In this document: positions 44,815-52,900 of the stretch, in pieces
Numbering within the stretch: position 1 is the stretch's first letter
How the letters are laid out: each line of letters begins with the position of its first letter
Origin: Slackia sp.
Lineage (GTDB): Bacteria; Actinomycetota; Coriobacteriia; Anaerosomatales; Anaerosomataceae
Length of the DNA stretch: 64,000 bases
Assembly (NCBI GenBank): GCA_020725885.1
Contig: DYEA01000007.1
Span: 310,001-374,000, forward strand
Direction of reading: 5' to 3'
Made by a program: the position numbers and the translations under genes
Notes under the pieces: generated by a model
Database searches by the model: none
What the model was told of the DNA's origin: nothing
What the model saw: only the letters and a program-made list of their open reading frames with translations

Positions 44815-45603
44815 TCACACCTCCTCCGGAACGAGCGCCTCGCGCAGCACTCGCAACGTCTTGCGCAGCATGCGCGAGACCTGCATCTGCGAGACGCCGA
44901 GGCGGGATGCGATGTCCGTCTGCGTGAGCCCTTCGAAGAACCGCAGGTACAGCACCTGCTGCTCCAGCGGGCTCAGCTGCTTCAACCCCTCGGCGAGCGT
45001 CGCCCGGTCCTCGACGACGTCGATGAGGTGGTCGTTCTTGCCCACGTACTCGAGGATGGAGAACGTCGAGTCCTGCGAGTCGCTGTTGCGGTCGCTTTCG
45101 AGCGACACGAAGTTGTACGCCTCGCTCGACTCCAGCGCTTCGAGCACCTCTTCTGCGCTCGCGCCCACGCGCTCCGCGATCTCCTCGATGGTCGGAGCGC
45201 GCTTGAGCTCCTGCGTTAGAGAGTCAAGCGACTGGTTGACTTTGAACGAGAGCTCCTGCAGCCGGCGCGGCACCTTGACCGCCCAGCCCTTGTCGCGGAA
45301 GTGCCGCTTGATCTCGCCGACGATCGTCGGGGTGGCGTACGTCGTGAACTCCACGTCCCGGTCGACGTCGAACCTGTCGATGGCCTTGATGAGCCCGATG
45401 GTGCCGACCTGGACCAGGTCGTCGAGCGGCTCGCCGCGGTTGCGGAACCTGCTCGCGAGGTAGCGCACGAGGTTCAGGTACATCGAGACCAACTCGTCGC
45501 GTGCCGCTTCGTCGCCATTCTCACGGTACCGGCGGAACAGCTCGCGGGTCCGGGCCTTGTCCCACACGAGGCGGCGGACGGGCTTCTTCGAGGAAGCGGA
45601 CAC
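44815..45603 (-). CDS. SigB/SigF/SigG-family RNA polymerase sigma factor
   Basis: This 262-residue sigma-70 factor has regions 2 (DELVSMYLNLVRYLASRF, DLVQVGTIGLIKAIDRFD, EFTTYATPTIVGEIKRHFRD), 3 (KVPRRLQELSFKVNQSLDSL) and 4 (LSPLEQQVLYLRFFEGLTQTDIASRLGVSQMQVSRMLR). This matches the stress/sporulation group. GAGGAG lies five bases before the GTG at 45603; an alternative GTG lies six bases upstream and overlaps the rsbW-like stop. The adjacent RsbW-like protein is its likely anti-sigma factor. Confidence 0.93.
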   Translation of the reverse strand: MSASSKKPVRRLVWDKARTRELFRRYRENGDEAARDELVSMYLNLVRYLASRFRNRGEPLDDLVQVGTIGLIKAIDRFDVDRDVEFTTYATPTIVGEIKRHFRDKGWAVKVPRRLQELSFKVNQSLDSLTQELKRAPTIEEIAERVGASAEEVLEALESSEAYNFVSLESDRNSDSQDSTFSILEYVGKNDHLIDVVEDRATLAEGLKQLSPLEQQVLYLRFFEGLTQTDIASRLGVSQMQVSRMLRKTLRVLREALVPEEV

Positions 45604-45605
45604 CG

Positions 45606-45998
45606 TCACTCCTCGCCAGACAGCCGCTTGACGATCCGCAACCGCGTACCGTCCTCGCCGGGCTCGACGACGAAGGTGTCGCACACCGCCTCGAGGATGA
45701 AGGCCGCGTAGCGACCGGGCGCGTCGTCCAGGGCCGCTTCAAGATCCGCACGGCCCGCGACGGGGCCGACGCACATCGTCAGCGCGTCGTCGGACAGATC
45801 GAACTCGAACACCACGGTGCCGTCGGGGCCGGTACGGCCGCACGCGTACACGAACGCCTCGTCCGCGGCCATTCGAACGTCCTCGACCTGGTCGTAGGGC
45901 ATGCCGAGGCGGACAGCCAGCTCGGAGGCGGCCATGCGCACCGTGCGTGCGTACTCTCCCCGCGCGGGGACGGTCAGACTGACGCGTTCTGCAGCCAT
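45606..45998 (-). CDS. RsbW-like anti-sigma factor / GHKL ATPase
   Basis: This 130-residue protein has the RsbW/SpoIIAB fold pattern: VSLTVPARGEYARTVRMAASELA, the helix VEDVRMAADEAFVYACG in the N-box position, and GTRLRIVKRL at the end. The N-box asparagine of SpoIIAB-type kinases is replaced (EAFVYA instead of EACTNA) and a clear G1 box DxGxG is not seen. Kinase activity is therefore doubtful while sigma binding remains likely. No RsbV-like antagonist is in the window. Confidence 0.8.
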   Translation of the reverse strand: MAAERVSLTVPARGEYARTVRMAASELAVRLGMPYDQVEDVRMAADEAFVYACGRTGPDGTVVFEFDLSDDALTMCVGPVAGRADLEAALDDAPGRYAAFILEAVCDTFVVEPGEDGTRLRIVKRLSGEE

Positions 45999-46023
45999 GC
46001 TTCCTCCGTTCTAAGGAGGCGGC

Positions 46024-46356
46024 CTACGACCGGCGGGCGCGCGAGACGGCCCGCGCGATCCTGCCGCCGAGCGAGGCGAGCGCTTCCATCGGGGTCCTGA
46101 TGACGTCGGTGGCCGAGGAGACCGTGTCCGACACGCTCTCGACGTCCGAGACGATGCCGTCGATCCGCAGCAGCTCGACGTTGACCGCATCGACGGCGAC
46201 GTCGATCTTCTCGAGAAGCGGGGGCAGCGTCTGCTCGAGGTGCGCGACGACGCGTTCGGTGCGCCGTGCAAGCCGGACGACCTCCACGGCGGCGTAGATG
46301 GCGGCCCCGAGCGCGATGGCGCCGAGCGCTCCTAAGACGATCGACATCGCGTCCAT
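46024..46356 (-). CDS. DUF948-like membrane protein
   Basis: This 110-residue protein has an N-terminal helix (about 6-28, VLGALGAIALGAAIYAAVEVV) followed by a long amphipathic helical stretch typical of DUF948 (LEQTLPPLLEKIDVAVDAVN, SVSDTVSSATDVIRTPM). In Bacillus, related YtxG-like proteins belong to the general stress regulon. It lies 25 bases before the rsbW-like/sigma pair, which is consistent with stress control, but that link is inferred. Confidence 0.75.
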   Translation of the reverse strand: MDAMSIVLGALGAIALGAAIYAAVEVVRLARRTERVVAHLEQTLPPLLEKIDVAVDAVNVELLRIDGIVSDVESVSDTVSSATDVIRTPMEALASLGGRIARAVSRARRS

Positions 46357-46420
46357 GTGCGATCACGTGACCTTCCAGCCGCAGGTTGCTGCCGCCTCAG
46401 TGTAGCAAACGACGGGCCGG

Positions 46421-47719
46421 TCAGACCTCGCGTCCGGCCTGTCGCCCGAGCTCTCCCTCAGGCCCCTCCCGCCGGTAGAACCGCGCGCCCGACAGCTCCT
46501 CCGGAAGGTAGGTCTGACGTTTGGCCTCCTCGGGCCGGTCGTGCGGGTAGACGTACTCGGGGTACGCCTCGGCGCCTGGCCGGTGCCGGTCGCGCAGGTG
46601 CTCCGGGACCGCTGCCGCCGGACCGCGCTCCACCGCCGCGAGAGCCTCGTCGATCGCCCGGTAGCACGCGTTCGACTTGGGAGCCAGCGCGAGGTAGATG
46701 GCAGCGTGCGCGAGGTTGATGCGGCACTCGGGAAGCCCGACGAACTCGGCCGCCTTGACCGCCGCGTGCGCGACGAGCAGCGCCTGCGGATCCGCCATGC
46801 CGACGTCTTCCGAGGCGAAGATGAGCATCCTGCGCGCGATGAACTTCGGGTCCTCCCCTGCCGCGATCATGCGGGCGAGGTAGTAGACCGCAGCGTCCGG
46901 GTCGCTCCCCCTCATCGACTTGATGAACGCCGATGCGACGTCGTAGTGCTCGTCGCCTGCTCTGTCGTAGCGGAGGTGCCGCGTCTGCGTGACTTCTGCG
47001 ACGAGCTCTGGGGTGATGCGCCGCTCTCCCCGCGAGTCTGCCGCCGCCAGGCCCGCCGCGAGCTCGAGCGCGTTCAGCGCCGCGCGCGCGTCGCCGGAAG
47101 CGGCCCGCACGATGCGGTCCTCGGCTTCGGGCTCCAGCATGACCGAACCGCCGAGCCCTCGCTCCTGGTCAGCCACCGCCTGACGCACGATCTCGCGCAC
47201 CGCCTCGTCCGAGAGCGCCCGCATGACGATGACGCGGGATCGGCTGATCAGCGGCGCGTTGACTTCGAAGAACGGGTTCTCGGTGGTCGCTCCTATGAGC
47301 ACGATCAGACGGTCTTCGACCGCGTGCAGCAGCGCGTCTTGCTGCGACTTGTTGAAGCGGTGGATCTCGTCGATGAACAGGATCGTGCGGACGCCGGATA
47401 TGGCGAGGTGGTCGCGAGCCTGCTCGATGAGCGCCCGGACCTCCTTGACGCCGGCGGTCACAGCCGAGAGCTCGACGAAGCGCGCTTTCGTCGCAGACGC
47501 GATGACGCGCGCGAGGCTCGTCTTGCCGCAGCCTGGCGGCCCATAGAGGATGACCGAGGACAGCGTGTCCGTCTCGATGGCGTGGCGCAGGAACGTCCCT
47601 GGACCGACCACGTCGTCTTGTCCGACGATCTCGTCCAGCGTCCGCGGCCGCATGCGCACGGCCAGCGGAGCCGCTGCGGCGAGCGCGTCGCCGGCGCTCG
47701 CTGAGAACAGGTCGTCCAT
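46421..47719 (-). CDS. rarA: Replication-associated recombination protein RarA/MgsA
   Basis: This 432-residue AAA+ clamp-loader-like ATPase has Walker A YGPPGCGKTSLARVIA, Walker B LFIDEIHRFNKSQQDALL, sensor 1 GATTENPFFEVN, and the C-terminal tetramerisation region ARMIAAGEDPKFIARRMLIFASEDVG. It acts at stalled replication forks. MDDLFSAS at 47719 was chosen as the start; the upstream extension overlaps the lipoprotein gene. Confidence 0.95.
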   Translation of the reverse strand: MDDLFSASAGDALAAAAPLAVRMRPRTLDEIVGQDDVVGPGTFLRHAIETDTLSSVILYGPPGCGKTSLARVIASATKARFVELSAVTAGVKEVRALIEQARDHLAISGVRTILFIDEIHRFNKSQQDALLHAVEDRLIVLIGATTENPFFEVNAPLISRSRVIVMRALSDEAVREIVRQAVADQERGLGGSVMLEPEAEDRIVRAASGDARAALNALELAAGLAAADSRGERRITPELVAEVTQTRHLRYDRAGDEHYDVASAFIKSMRGSDPDAAVYYLARMIAAGEDPKFIARRMLIFASEDVGMADPQALLVAHAAVKAAEFVGLPECRINLAHAAIYLALAPKSNACYRAIDEALAAVERGPAAAVPEHLRDRHRPGAEAYPEYVYPHDRPEEAKRQTYLPEELSGARFYRREGPEGELGRQAGREV

Positions 47720-47730
47720 CGGCCGGCGCG

Positions 47731-48282
47731 TCACTGCGTGGCGCGCAACACCTCGCGCTCGATCACGTCGCGGTCGACGAACCCGAGCCACCGCCAGGTG
47801 ATGAACCCGCCGCTGTCGACCACGATGATGTACGGCGTGCTCTTCACGCCGAGGTCGGTCGCGAACGACGCGGCGCGCTTGACCGCATCGCTCGGCGAGC
47901 CGGACTTCGGGAGCGTGACGTCGAAGGTCACCAGGTCGATGAGCCCGCGATACTCCTTCAGCACGGCATCGATCTCAGCGCGCTGCTGCTTCGTCTCGGA
48001 CTCGGTGGTGTCGTAGAAGAAGAGGATCATCGGCCGCCCGGCGTCGAGCTTCGACTTGACCGATTCGGGCATCGCCGTCGAGATCTGCGATGGGAACGGG
48101 ACCGCCGTCGGCGTCTCCACCGGCGACCGGTCGACGACCTGGGGCTGCTGCTGGCCAGAAGAAGCCGGGGGCGGGGGCGTCTGGCTCTGGGCCTGCTCCG
48201 TTCCGCCACCTCCTCCTCCGCCGCATCCGACGAGCGCGAGCGCACACGAAGCGACGACGATGGCTGCGATGATCCTGCGCAT
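47731..48282 (-). CDS. Thioredoxin-fold lipoprotein lacking CXXC
   Basis: This 183-residue lipoprotein has signal peptide MRRIIAAIVVASCALALVGC with a lipobox (LVGC). A Gly run and a Pro/Gln-rich linker (about 27-60) follow, then a thioredoxin-like domain (about 75-183; RPMILFFYDTTESETKQQ, VTFDV, GVKSTPYIIVVDSGGFITWRWLG). The redox CXXC is replaced by DTTE, so it is not a classical oxidoreductase; cis-Pro is retained in STPY. It starts at the ATG at 48282 with GGGAGG six bases upstream, directly after the structured RNA candidate. Confidence 0.8.
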   Translation of the reverse strand: MRRIIAAIVVASCALALVGCGGGGGGGTEQAQSQTPPPPASSGQQQPQVVDRSPVETPTAVPFPSQISTAMPESVKSKLDAGRPMILFFYDTTESETKQQRAEIDAVLKEYRGLIDLVTFDVTLPKSGSPSDAVKRAASFATDLGVKSTPYIIVVDSGGFITWRWLGFVDRDVIEREVLRATQ

Positions 48283-48310
48283 CGACACCCTCCCGATCTC
48301 GGCACAGCAC

Positions 48311-48484
48311 GTACTTCGCCTCGCGCGCTCCGGCAGGTGAACCTGCCTCAGCAGGTGGGTGCCCGCACCGCGGCTTCGCGCTTCCTCAGCAAGGAGGATC
48401 CCGTTCCGCCGAGGGATCGTTAGGGCTCCCTGTCAAGAAGTGTTGGTTCGACCGATTTGGCCGAAGCAGCGCAAGGCGAAGCAC
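48311..48484 (-). ncRNA. Candidate structured RNA with 16-bp closing helix
   Basis: The minus strand can fold into a closed multi-branch structure. The closing helix pairs 48484-48469 with 48326-48311 (16 bp, two G-U). Inside are a 7-bp hairpin (48465-48459 with 48453-48447, one G-U), a 6-bp hairpin (48418-48413 with 48402-48397), a 4-bp hairpin near 48369-48358 and a 6-bp hairpin with loop UUCA (48347-48332). The three G-U pairs become A-C mismatches on the plus strand, pointing to minus-strand transcription. A TACGAT element ends four bases before the helix. The 3' arm ends 28 bases before the lipoprotein start, so it could be its leader or a separate RNA. No known family was recognised. 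Confidence 0.45.
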
Positions 48485-48488
48485 CTGT

Positions 48489-48494
48489 ATCGTA
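48489..48494 (-). promoter_or_regulatory. Possible -10 element of the structured RNA
   Basis: TACGAT on the minus strand, followed after a few bases by GGTGC, the first bases of the closing helix. Transcription would start almost exactly where the structure begins. No good -35 was found at 16-18 bases; TTGTGG lies 20 bases upstream. Confidence 0.35.
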
Positions 48495-48530
48495 GCACCT
48501 GCGGCCGACAGCCGCCACAACCAGGGCGGC

Positions 48531-48839
48531 CTATGGCCGCGACGCCCGGTCGCCGTCGGCCTGATCTGTCAACCTGCGGGTCAACGAGACGTGGGCGCGC
48601 ACGTAGCCGAACGACGCCAGCCCGGCCGCTACGAGGATCGCCGCTGCCGCCACCGGCTCGCCGCGGCGGGACCACGCCGCGACGGCGCCGAGCGCGACGA
48701 GGGTCGCCACGCCGAGCGCGCGCATCGCGTACGCGTAGGTGCGGGACGTGAAGTCCCAGCCGGTCAGGGTGCCCACTGCGATGAACGTGGTGGACGACAG
48801 GATCACCACCACGACCGCTGCGATGAGCTCCCCCGACAC
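48531..48839 (-). CDS. Small membrane protein (unknown)
   Basis: This 102-residue protein has three likely membrane segments (about 4-24, 38-57 and 63-82) and a charged C-terminus. It starts at a GTG with GGGGAGG four bases upstream and lies 16 bases after aspS, so it is probably co-transcribed. No family is recognised. Confidence 0.65.
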   Translation of the reverse strand: MSGELIAAVVVVILSSTTFIAVGTLTGWDFTSRTYAYAMRALGVATLVALGAVAAWSRRGEPVAAAAILVAAGLASFGYVRAHVSLTRRLTDQADGDRASRP

Positions 48840-48855
48840 CGCGCCTCCCCGCCTC

Positions 48856-50625
48856 TCACTCCGTCCGCAGGTGCACCTCGCGCAGCTGGCGCGCGCTCAC
48901 GGGCGCCGGGGCGCCGGTGAGCGGGCACGCGCCAGACGACGTCTTCGGGAACGCGATGACGTCGCGGATGGAATGCTTGCCTGCGAGCAGCATGACCAGC
49001 CGGTCGAGCCCGAGCGCGATCCCGCCGTGCGGCGGCGCTCCGTACGCGAGCGCGTCGAGCAGGAAGCCGAACTGCTCGCGGGCGTCCTCCTCGCCGATGC
49101 CGAGCACCGCGAGCACCCGCCGCTGCAGCTCAGGGTCGTGGATGCGCAGCGTGCCTCCGCCGACCTCCACGCCGTTCATCACGAGGTCGTACGAGTACGA
49201 AAGCACCGACGCCGGATCCGACTCGATCCGGTCCAGGTGCTCGTCGAACGGCCGCGTGAACGGGTGGTGGTTCGCGGACCACTTGTCCTCTTCGGTGTCC
49301 CACTTGAACAGCGGGAAGTCCACCACCCACAGGCACGAGAACCCGCCTTTGACGAGCCCGAGCTCGCCCGCGAGGTGCGTGCGGAGCGTGCCGAGCACCT
49401 CGTTGGCAGCCATGCGCTCGTCAGCGGCGAACAGCACGAGGTCGCCGGGCGCCACGCCGAGGCGCTCGCGCAGCGCCGCCATCTCCTGCTCGCTCAGGAA
49501 CTTCGCAATCGGAGAGCGCACCTCTCCTTCGGAGGTGAACGCGATCCACGCGAGGCCTTTCGCGCCCGCCTCTTGCGCGACGGGCTGCAGCGCGTCGATG
49601 CGCCCGCGGCTCCAGTCCCCCGCGCCAGGCGCGGCGATGGCCTTCACGGCCCCGCCGGCCTCGAGCGCCGATGCGAAGACCTTGAACGCGCTGCCCGCGA
49701 AGACGTCCGACAGGTCGTGCAGCTCCATGCCGAAGCGCGTGTCCGGCCGGTCGCTGCCGAAGCGGTCCATCGCCTCGGCGTACGTCAGCCGCGGCAGCGG
49801 CAGCGGCAGGTCGACGCCCGCTTCGCGCACGACCTCGTGCATGACCTCTTCCATCATCTGGAGCAGGTCGTCTTGCGTGACGAACGACATCTCGATGTCG
49901 ACCTGCGTGAACTCGGGCTGCCGGTCGGCGCGCAGGTCCTCGTCGCGGAAGCAGCGCGCGATCTGGTAGTACCGCTCGATGCCGCCGACCATCAGCAGCT
50001 GCTTGTAGAGCTGCGGGGACTGCGGCAGCGCGTAGAACTCGCCTGGGTTGAGGCGGCTCGGGACGATGAAGTCGCGCGCGCCTTCTGGCGTCGAGCGGCC
50101 GAGCATCGGCGTCTCGACCTCGATGAACCCGCGGTGTTCGAGCGCCTTGCGGAACCGCTGCGTGATGCGGTCGCGCAGCACGAGCGCTTCGAGCACCTCG
50201 GGCCGCCGCATGTCGATGTAGCGGTGCTTCAGGCGAAGCGTCTCGTCCGTGGCGATCGCCGTATCCACCTCGAACGGCGGCGTCTCGCTCTTGTTCAGCA
50301 CCTCGGCCTCGGCGACGAGCACCTCGACCTCGCCGGTCGCGAGCGCCGGGTTCTCGGTGCCCGGCGGGCGCTTCCGGACGGTGCCCGAGACCCTCACGAC
50401 CCACTCGGGCCGCACGGCCTCTGCCACCGCGAACGCCGCCACCGACTCGGCCGGGTCGAACACGCACTGCACGAGGCCGCTTCTGTCGCGCAGGTCGACG
50501 AAGACGAGCCCGCCGTGGTCGCGGCGCCGGTGCACCCAGCCTGCGAGCGTGACGCGCTCGCCGACGTCTGACGCGCGCAGCGCGCCTGCGACGTGCGAAC
50601 GGATGGAGTAGCGGGCGTCGAACAT
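48856..50625 (-). CDS. aspS: Aspartyl-tRNA synthetase, probably non-discriminating
   Basis: This 589-residue bacterial-type AspRS has an anticodon-binding OB fold (1-about 110), a class II core ([62 protein letters not shown]) and the GAD insertion (about 285-415). In the OB fold RRRDHGG places His at the position that marks non-discriminating enzymes in Pseudomonas, where E. coli has Leu. It may therefore also charge tRNA-Asn with aspartate for amidation by GatCAB. It starts 12 bases after hisS. Confidence 0.96.
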   Translation of the reverse strand: MFDARYSIRSHVAGALRASDVGERVTLAGWVHRRRDHGGLVFVDLRDRSGLVQCVFDPAESVAAFAVAEAVRPEWVVRVSGTVRKRPPGTENPALATGEVEVLVAEAEVLNKSETPPFEVDTAIATDETLRLKHRYIDMRRPEVLEALVLRDRITQRFRKALEHRGFIEVETPMLGRSTPEGARDFIVPSRLNPGEFYALPQSPQLYKQLLMVGGIERYYQIARCFRDEDLRADRQPEFTQVDIEMSFVTQDDLLQMMEEVMHEVVREAGVDLPLPLPRLTYAEAMDRFGSDRPDTRFGMELHDLSDVFAGSAFKVFASALEAGGAVKAIAAPGAGDWSRGRIDALQPVAQEAGAKGLAWIAFTSEGEVRSPIAKFLSEQEMAALRERLGVAPGDLVLFAADERMAANEVLGTLRTHLAGELGLVKGGFSCLWVVDFPLFKWDTEEDKWSANHHPFTRPFDEHLDRIESDPASVLSYSYDLVMNGVEVGGGTLRIHDPELQRRVLAVLGIGEEDAREQFGFLLDALAYGAPPHGGIALGLDRLVMLLAGKHSIRDVIAFPKTSSGACPLTGAPAPVSARQLREVHLRTE

Positions 50626-50637
50626 GCGTCTGCCTCT

Positions 50638-51906
50638 CTAGCCGATGAGCGCCGCGACGCGCGACGGCACGTCTGCGAGCGCGACTTTCCGCTCTTCTTT
50701 GGTCTCCATGTCGCGGACCGTGGCCTGGCCGGCCGCGAGCTCGTCCGGGCCGAGCACCACGACGACGCGCGCCCCGAGCTTGTCCGCGTGCTTGAACTGC
50801 GCCTTGAGGCTGCGAGCGCGGTGGTCGAGCTCTGCCGCCACCCCGGCGTCGCGAAGCGCCATCGCGAGCGCGAACGCCGCGGCGCGGCACGACTCGTCGA
50901 CGGCCGCCACGTACGCCGCCACGCCGTGCGACGTCCCCGGCTCGACGCCGGCCGCCTGAAGCGCGAGCAGGGTGCGCTCGAACCCGAGCGCGAAGCCCAA
51001 GCCCGGCGTCCGCGCGCCGCCGAGCGTGGCGAACAGCCCGTCGTAGCGGCCGCCTCCGCCGATCGCGTTCTGCGCGCCGAGCCCCTCAGCCTGCACCTCG
51101 AAGACCGTGCGCGTGTAGTAGTCGAGCCCGCGCACGAGCCGCGGCGCCTCCTCGTAGGCGATGCCGAGCGCGTCGAGGCGCCGCTTGACGGCCTCGTAGT
51201 GCTCGCGGCACTCGTCGCAAAGCGCATCCGTGATCCGCGGCGCGTCCGCCATCACCGCCTGGCAGCGCTCGTTCTTGCAGTCGAAGGCGCGAAGCGGGTT
51301 GGTGTCAGCGCGCCTGCGGCACTCCTCGCACAGGCCGTCTGCGTTCGCGCGGATGTGGGCCGCGACCGCGTCGCGGTACGCCGGCCGGCAGCGCTCGTCG
51401 CCCATGCTGTTGACGAGCAGCCGCATGCGCTCGCGCGGCAGCCCCACCGACTCGAAGTACCGCACGAGCAGCGCCACGGCCTCGGCGTCCGCGCTCGGCT
51501 CGGCGGCGCCGAGCAGCTCCACGCCGATCTGCCAGAACTGCCGCATGCGGCCCTTCTGCGGGCGCTCGTAGCGGAACATCGGGCCGGCGTAGTAGAGCTT
51601 CGCCACAGAGCCCTGCGGCACGAGCGCGTGCTCGATGGCGGCCCGCACGACGCCTGCCGTGCCCTCCGGGCGCAGCGTGATCGAGCGGCCCGAGCGGTCG
51701 TCGAAGGTGTACATCTCCTTGCCGACGATGTCGGTCGCCTCGCCGATGCCGCGCGCGAAGAGCTCGGTGTGCTCGAACAGCGGCGTGTAGATGGGCTCGT
51801 AGCCGTACCGCTCGAAGAGCGCAGCAGCGGCTGCCTGCAGCCGCTCCCACGCGCGCGCGGTCTCGGGCAGCATGTCTGCGGTGCCTTTGGGTGCGCGAAG
51901 CTCCAC
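50638..51906 (-). CDS. hisS: Histidyl-tRNA synthetase
   Basis: This 422-residue class II HisRS has RAPKGTADMLP at the start and motif 2 in PMFRYERPQKGRMRQFWQIG. The histidine-specific motif LVRGLDYYTRTVFEV and GGGGRYDGL follow, with motif 3 in GFALGFERTLLAL. The C-terminal anticodon-binding domain is complete. The GTG at 51906 is chosen because AGGAAGG lies six bases upstream; in-frame sequence further upstream is not HisRS-like. A TACACT lies 37 bases before the start as a possible -10. Confidence 0.96.
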   Translation of the reverse strand: MELRAPKGTADMLPETARAWERLQAAAAALFERYGYEPIYTPLFEHTELFARGIGEATDIVGKEMYTFDDRSGRSITLRPEGTAGVVRAAIEHALVPQGSVAKLYYAGPMFRYERPQKGRMRQFWQIGVELLGAAEPSADAEAVALLVRYFESVGLPRERMRLLVNSMGDERCRPAYRDAVAAHIRANADGLCEECRRRADTNPLRAFDCKNERCQAVMADAPRITDALCDECREHYEAVKRRLDALGIAYEEAPRLVRGLDYYTRTVFEVQAEGLGAQNAIGGGGRYDGLFATLGGARTPGLGFALGFERTLLALQAAGVEPGTSHGVAAYVAAVDESCRAAAFALAMALRDAGVAAELDHRARSLKAQFKHADKLGARVVVVLGPDELAAGQATVRDMETKEERKVALADVPSRVAALIG

Positions 51907-52031
51907 GGGACGCCTTCCTGGAGGGGTCGAGTGCGGTTTCAGAGTGTACCGGATGGAGCCGGGAGGGGCTACGCATGGAGCGATCGCGCCGCGGCGGCTA
52001 CGCGTCCCGAGCCCCCGCCGCACCACCTGGG

Positions 52032-52397
52032 CTACGCGTCGCGGGCGCCGGCGCCCCCACCCGCCCGCACGCGGCGGCCGATGCGCACCCACATGATGCT
52101 CCCGGCGATGACCGCGGCCGCCATGAGCGTGTGCTTGACGACGAGCGCCGGCACGATGCCCTTCACCACGGCAGGGACCCACTCGTAGCGGGTGAAGAAG
52201 ATGGTGCGCGGGATGCCGCCTACGACGATCCACGCAAGCGCGCCGCGAGCGAACCGCGTGAGCGCGGGGTACACGCGCACGAGCGCGTCTTCGCCCGCCA
52301 CGCGCGCGACGACGAGCAGCACGACCGCGCTCGACAAGAGCACCGCGGTGGCGACGTCGTGGAAGTAGTTGTTGAGGATGATGAGGATGCTCGTCAT
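52032..52397 (-). CDS. Small membrane protein of the cytochrome assembly locus (unknown)
   Basis: This 121-residue protein has three to four membrane helices (about 15-33, 50-70, 92-112) and starts MTSILIILNNYFHDVATAVL. Its ATG overlaps the lipoprotein stop (ATGA), tying it to the resB-ccsB operon. The HD near residue 14 and a lone His (KHTLM) could bind haem, but this is speculative. No family is recognised with certainty. Confidence 0.7.
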   Translation of the reverse strand: MTSILIILNNYFHDVATAVLLSSAVVLLVVARVAGEDALVRVYPALTRFARGALAWIVVGGIPRTIFFTRYEWVPAVVKGIVPALVVKHTLMAAAVIAGSIMWVRIGRRVRAGGGAGARDA

Positions 52398-52900
52398 GGC
52401 GCCTGCGGCCCCCCAGACGACGTCTCGTCCCGCGACGCCACCTCGGCGACCAGCCAGCGGCCGTCGGCGTTCACGAGGGTGTACCGCAGCCGGTACACGA
52501 CGCCTGACTCCTCGCGGATCGTCGCGCTCGTCTCCAGCGAGACGTGCTTGTAGCTCCAGGTCTCGGTGGTATCGACGCTCGCGGTCGTCTCGCCCGAGAA
52601 CCGCACCGGGCCGAACTCGATGCGCTCGAGACGGGCCACCATCCGCGCCTTGCCCTCGCCGAGCGCCGCCATCAGCGTGTACTCCTTGGCCGCCTGCTCG
52701 ACCGTGGCCACCGGCTGGAGCACGTTCATGTCCATCTGCGCGTACGCTCGCACCAGCAAGCGGTTGTACTCGCGCACCGTTGAGATGACGGAGTCTTCGG
52801 CCCGAAGCTCGTCGGCGGGCGCGCACGCCGCGAGCGCAGCCAGGAGCGCCGCGGCGATGCCGAGGGCAAGAACGCGCGCTATCCGCGAAGTCCGCCTCAT
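52394..52900 (-). CDS. Lipoprotein, NTF2-like C-terminal region (unknown)
   Basis: This 168-residue protein has a signal peptide (MRRTSRIARVLALGIAAALL) and lipobox LAAC around residue 24. The rest is a helix followed by strands (TTETWSYKHVSLETSATI, YRLRYTLVNADGRWLVAEV) recalling NTF2-like or IMS/ARC6-type domains. It overlaps the ccsB stop and the next start by four bases each, so it belongs to the same operon. Function unknown; a periplasmic role in haem or apocytochrome handling is a guess from position. Confidence 0.7.
   Translation of the reverse strand: MRRTSRIARVLALGIAAALLAALAACAPADELRAEDSVISTVREYNRLLVRAYAQMDMNVLQPVATVEQAAKEYTLMAALGEGKARMVARLERIEFGPVRFSGETTASVDTTETWSYKHVSLETSATIREESGVVYRLRYTLVNADGRWLVAEVASRDETSSGGPQAP

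Noticed and set aside
48332-48373. Plus-strand similarity to a T-box (GGTGGGTGCCCGCACCGCGG) and to a B12-box (CAGGTGAACCTGCC)
   Set aside because: The T-box core would need GGTGGTACCGCGG-like spacing and a plus-strand synthetase gene downstream. The B12-box-like string is a simple palindrome. No plus-strand gene follows either, and the G-U evidence favours the minus strand.
48441-48465. tRNA T-arm-like GGTTCGACC
   Set aside because: The flanking five bases do not pair as a T stem, no acceptor or anticodon arm could be built around it, and the segment is better explained as a 7-bp hairpin of the structured RNA candidate.
51965-52042. Three copies of GGCTACGC(A/G)T spaced 29 and 34 bases apart upstream of hisS
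   Set aside because: The copies are only 10 bases long and the surrounding sequence is not conserved between them. The third copy overlaps the end of a coding gene. Not enough for an operator or attachment-site call.
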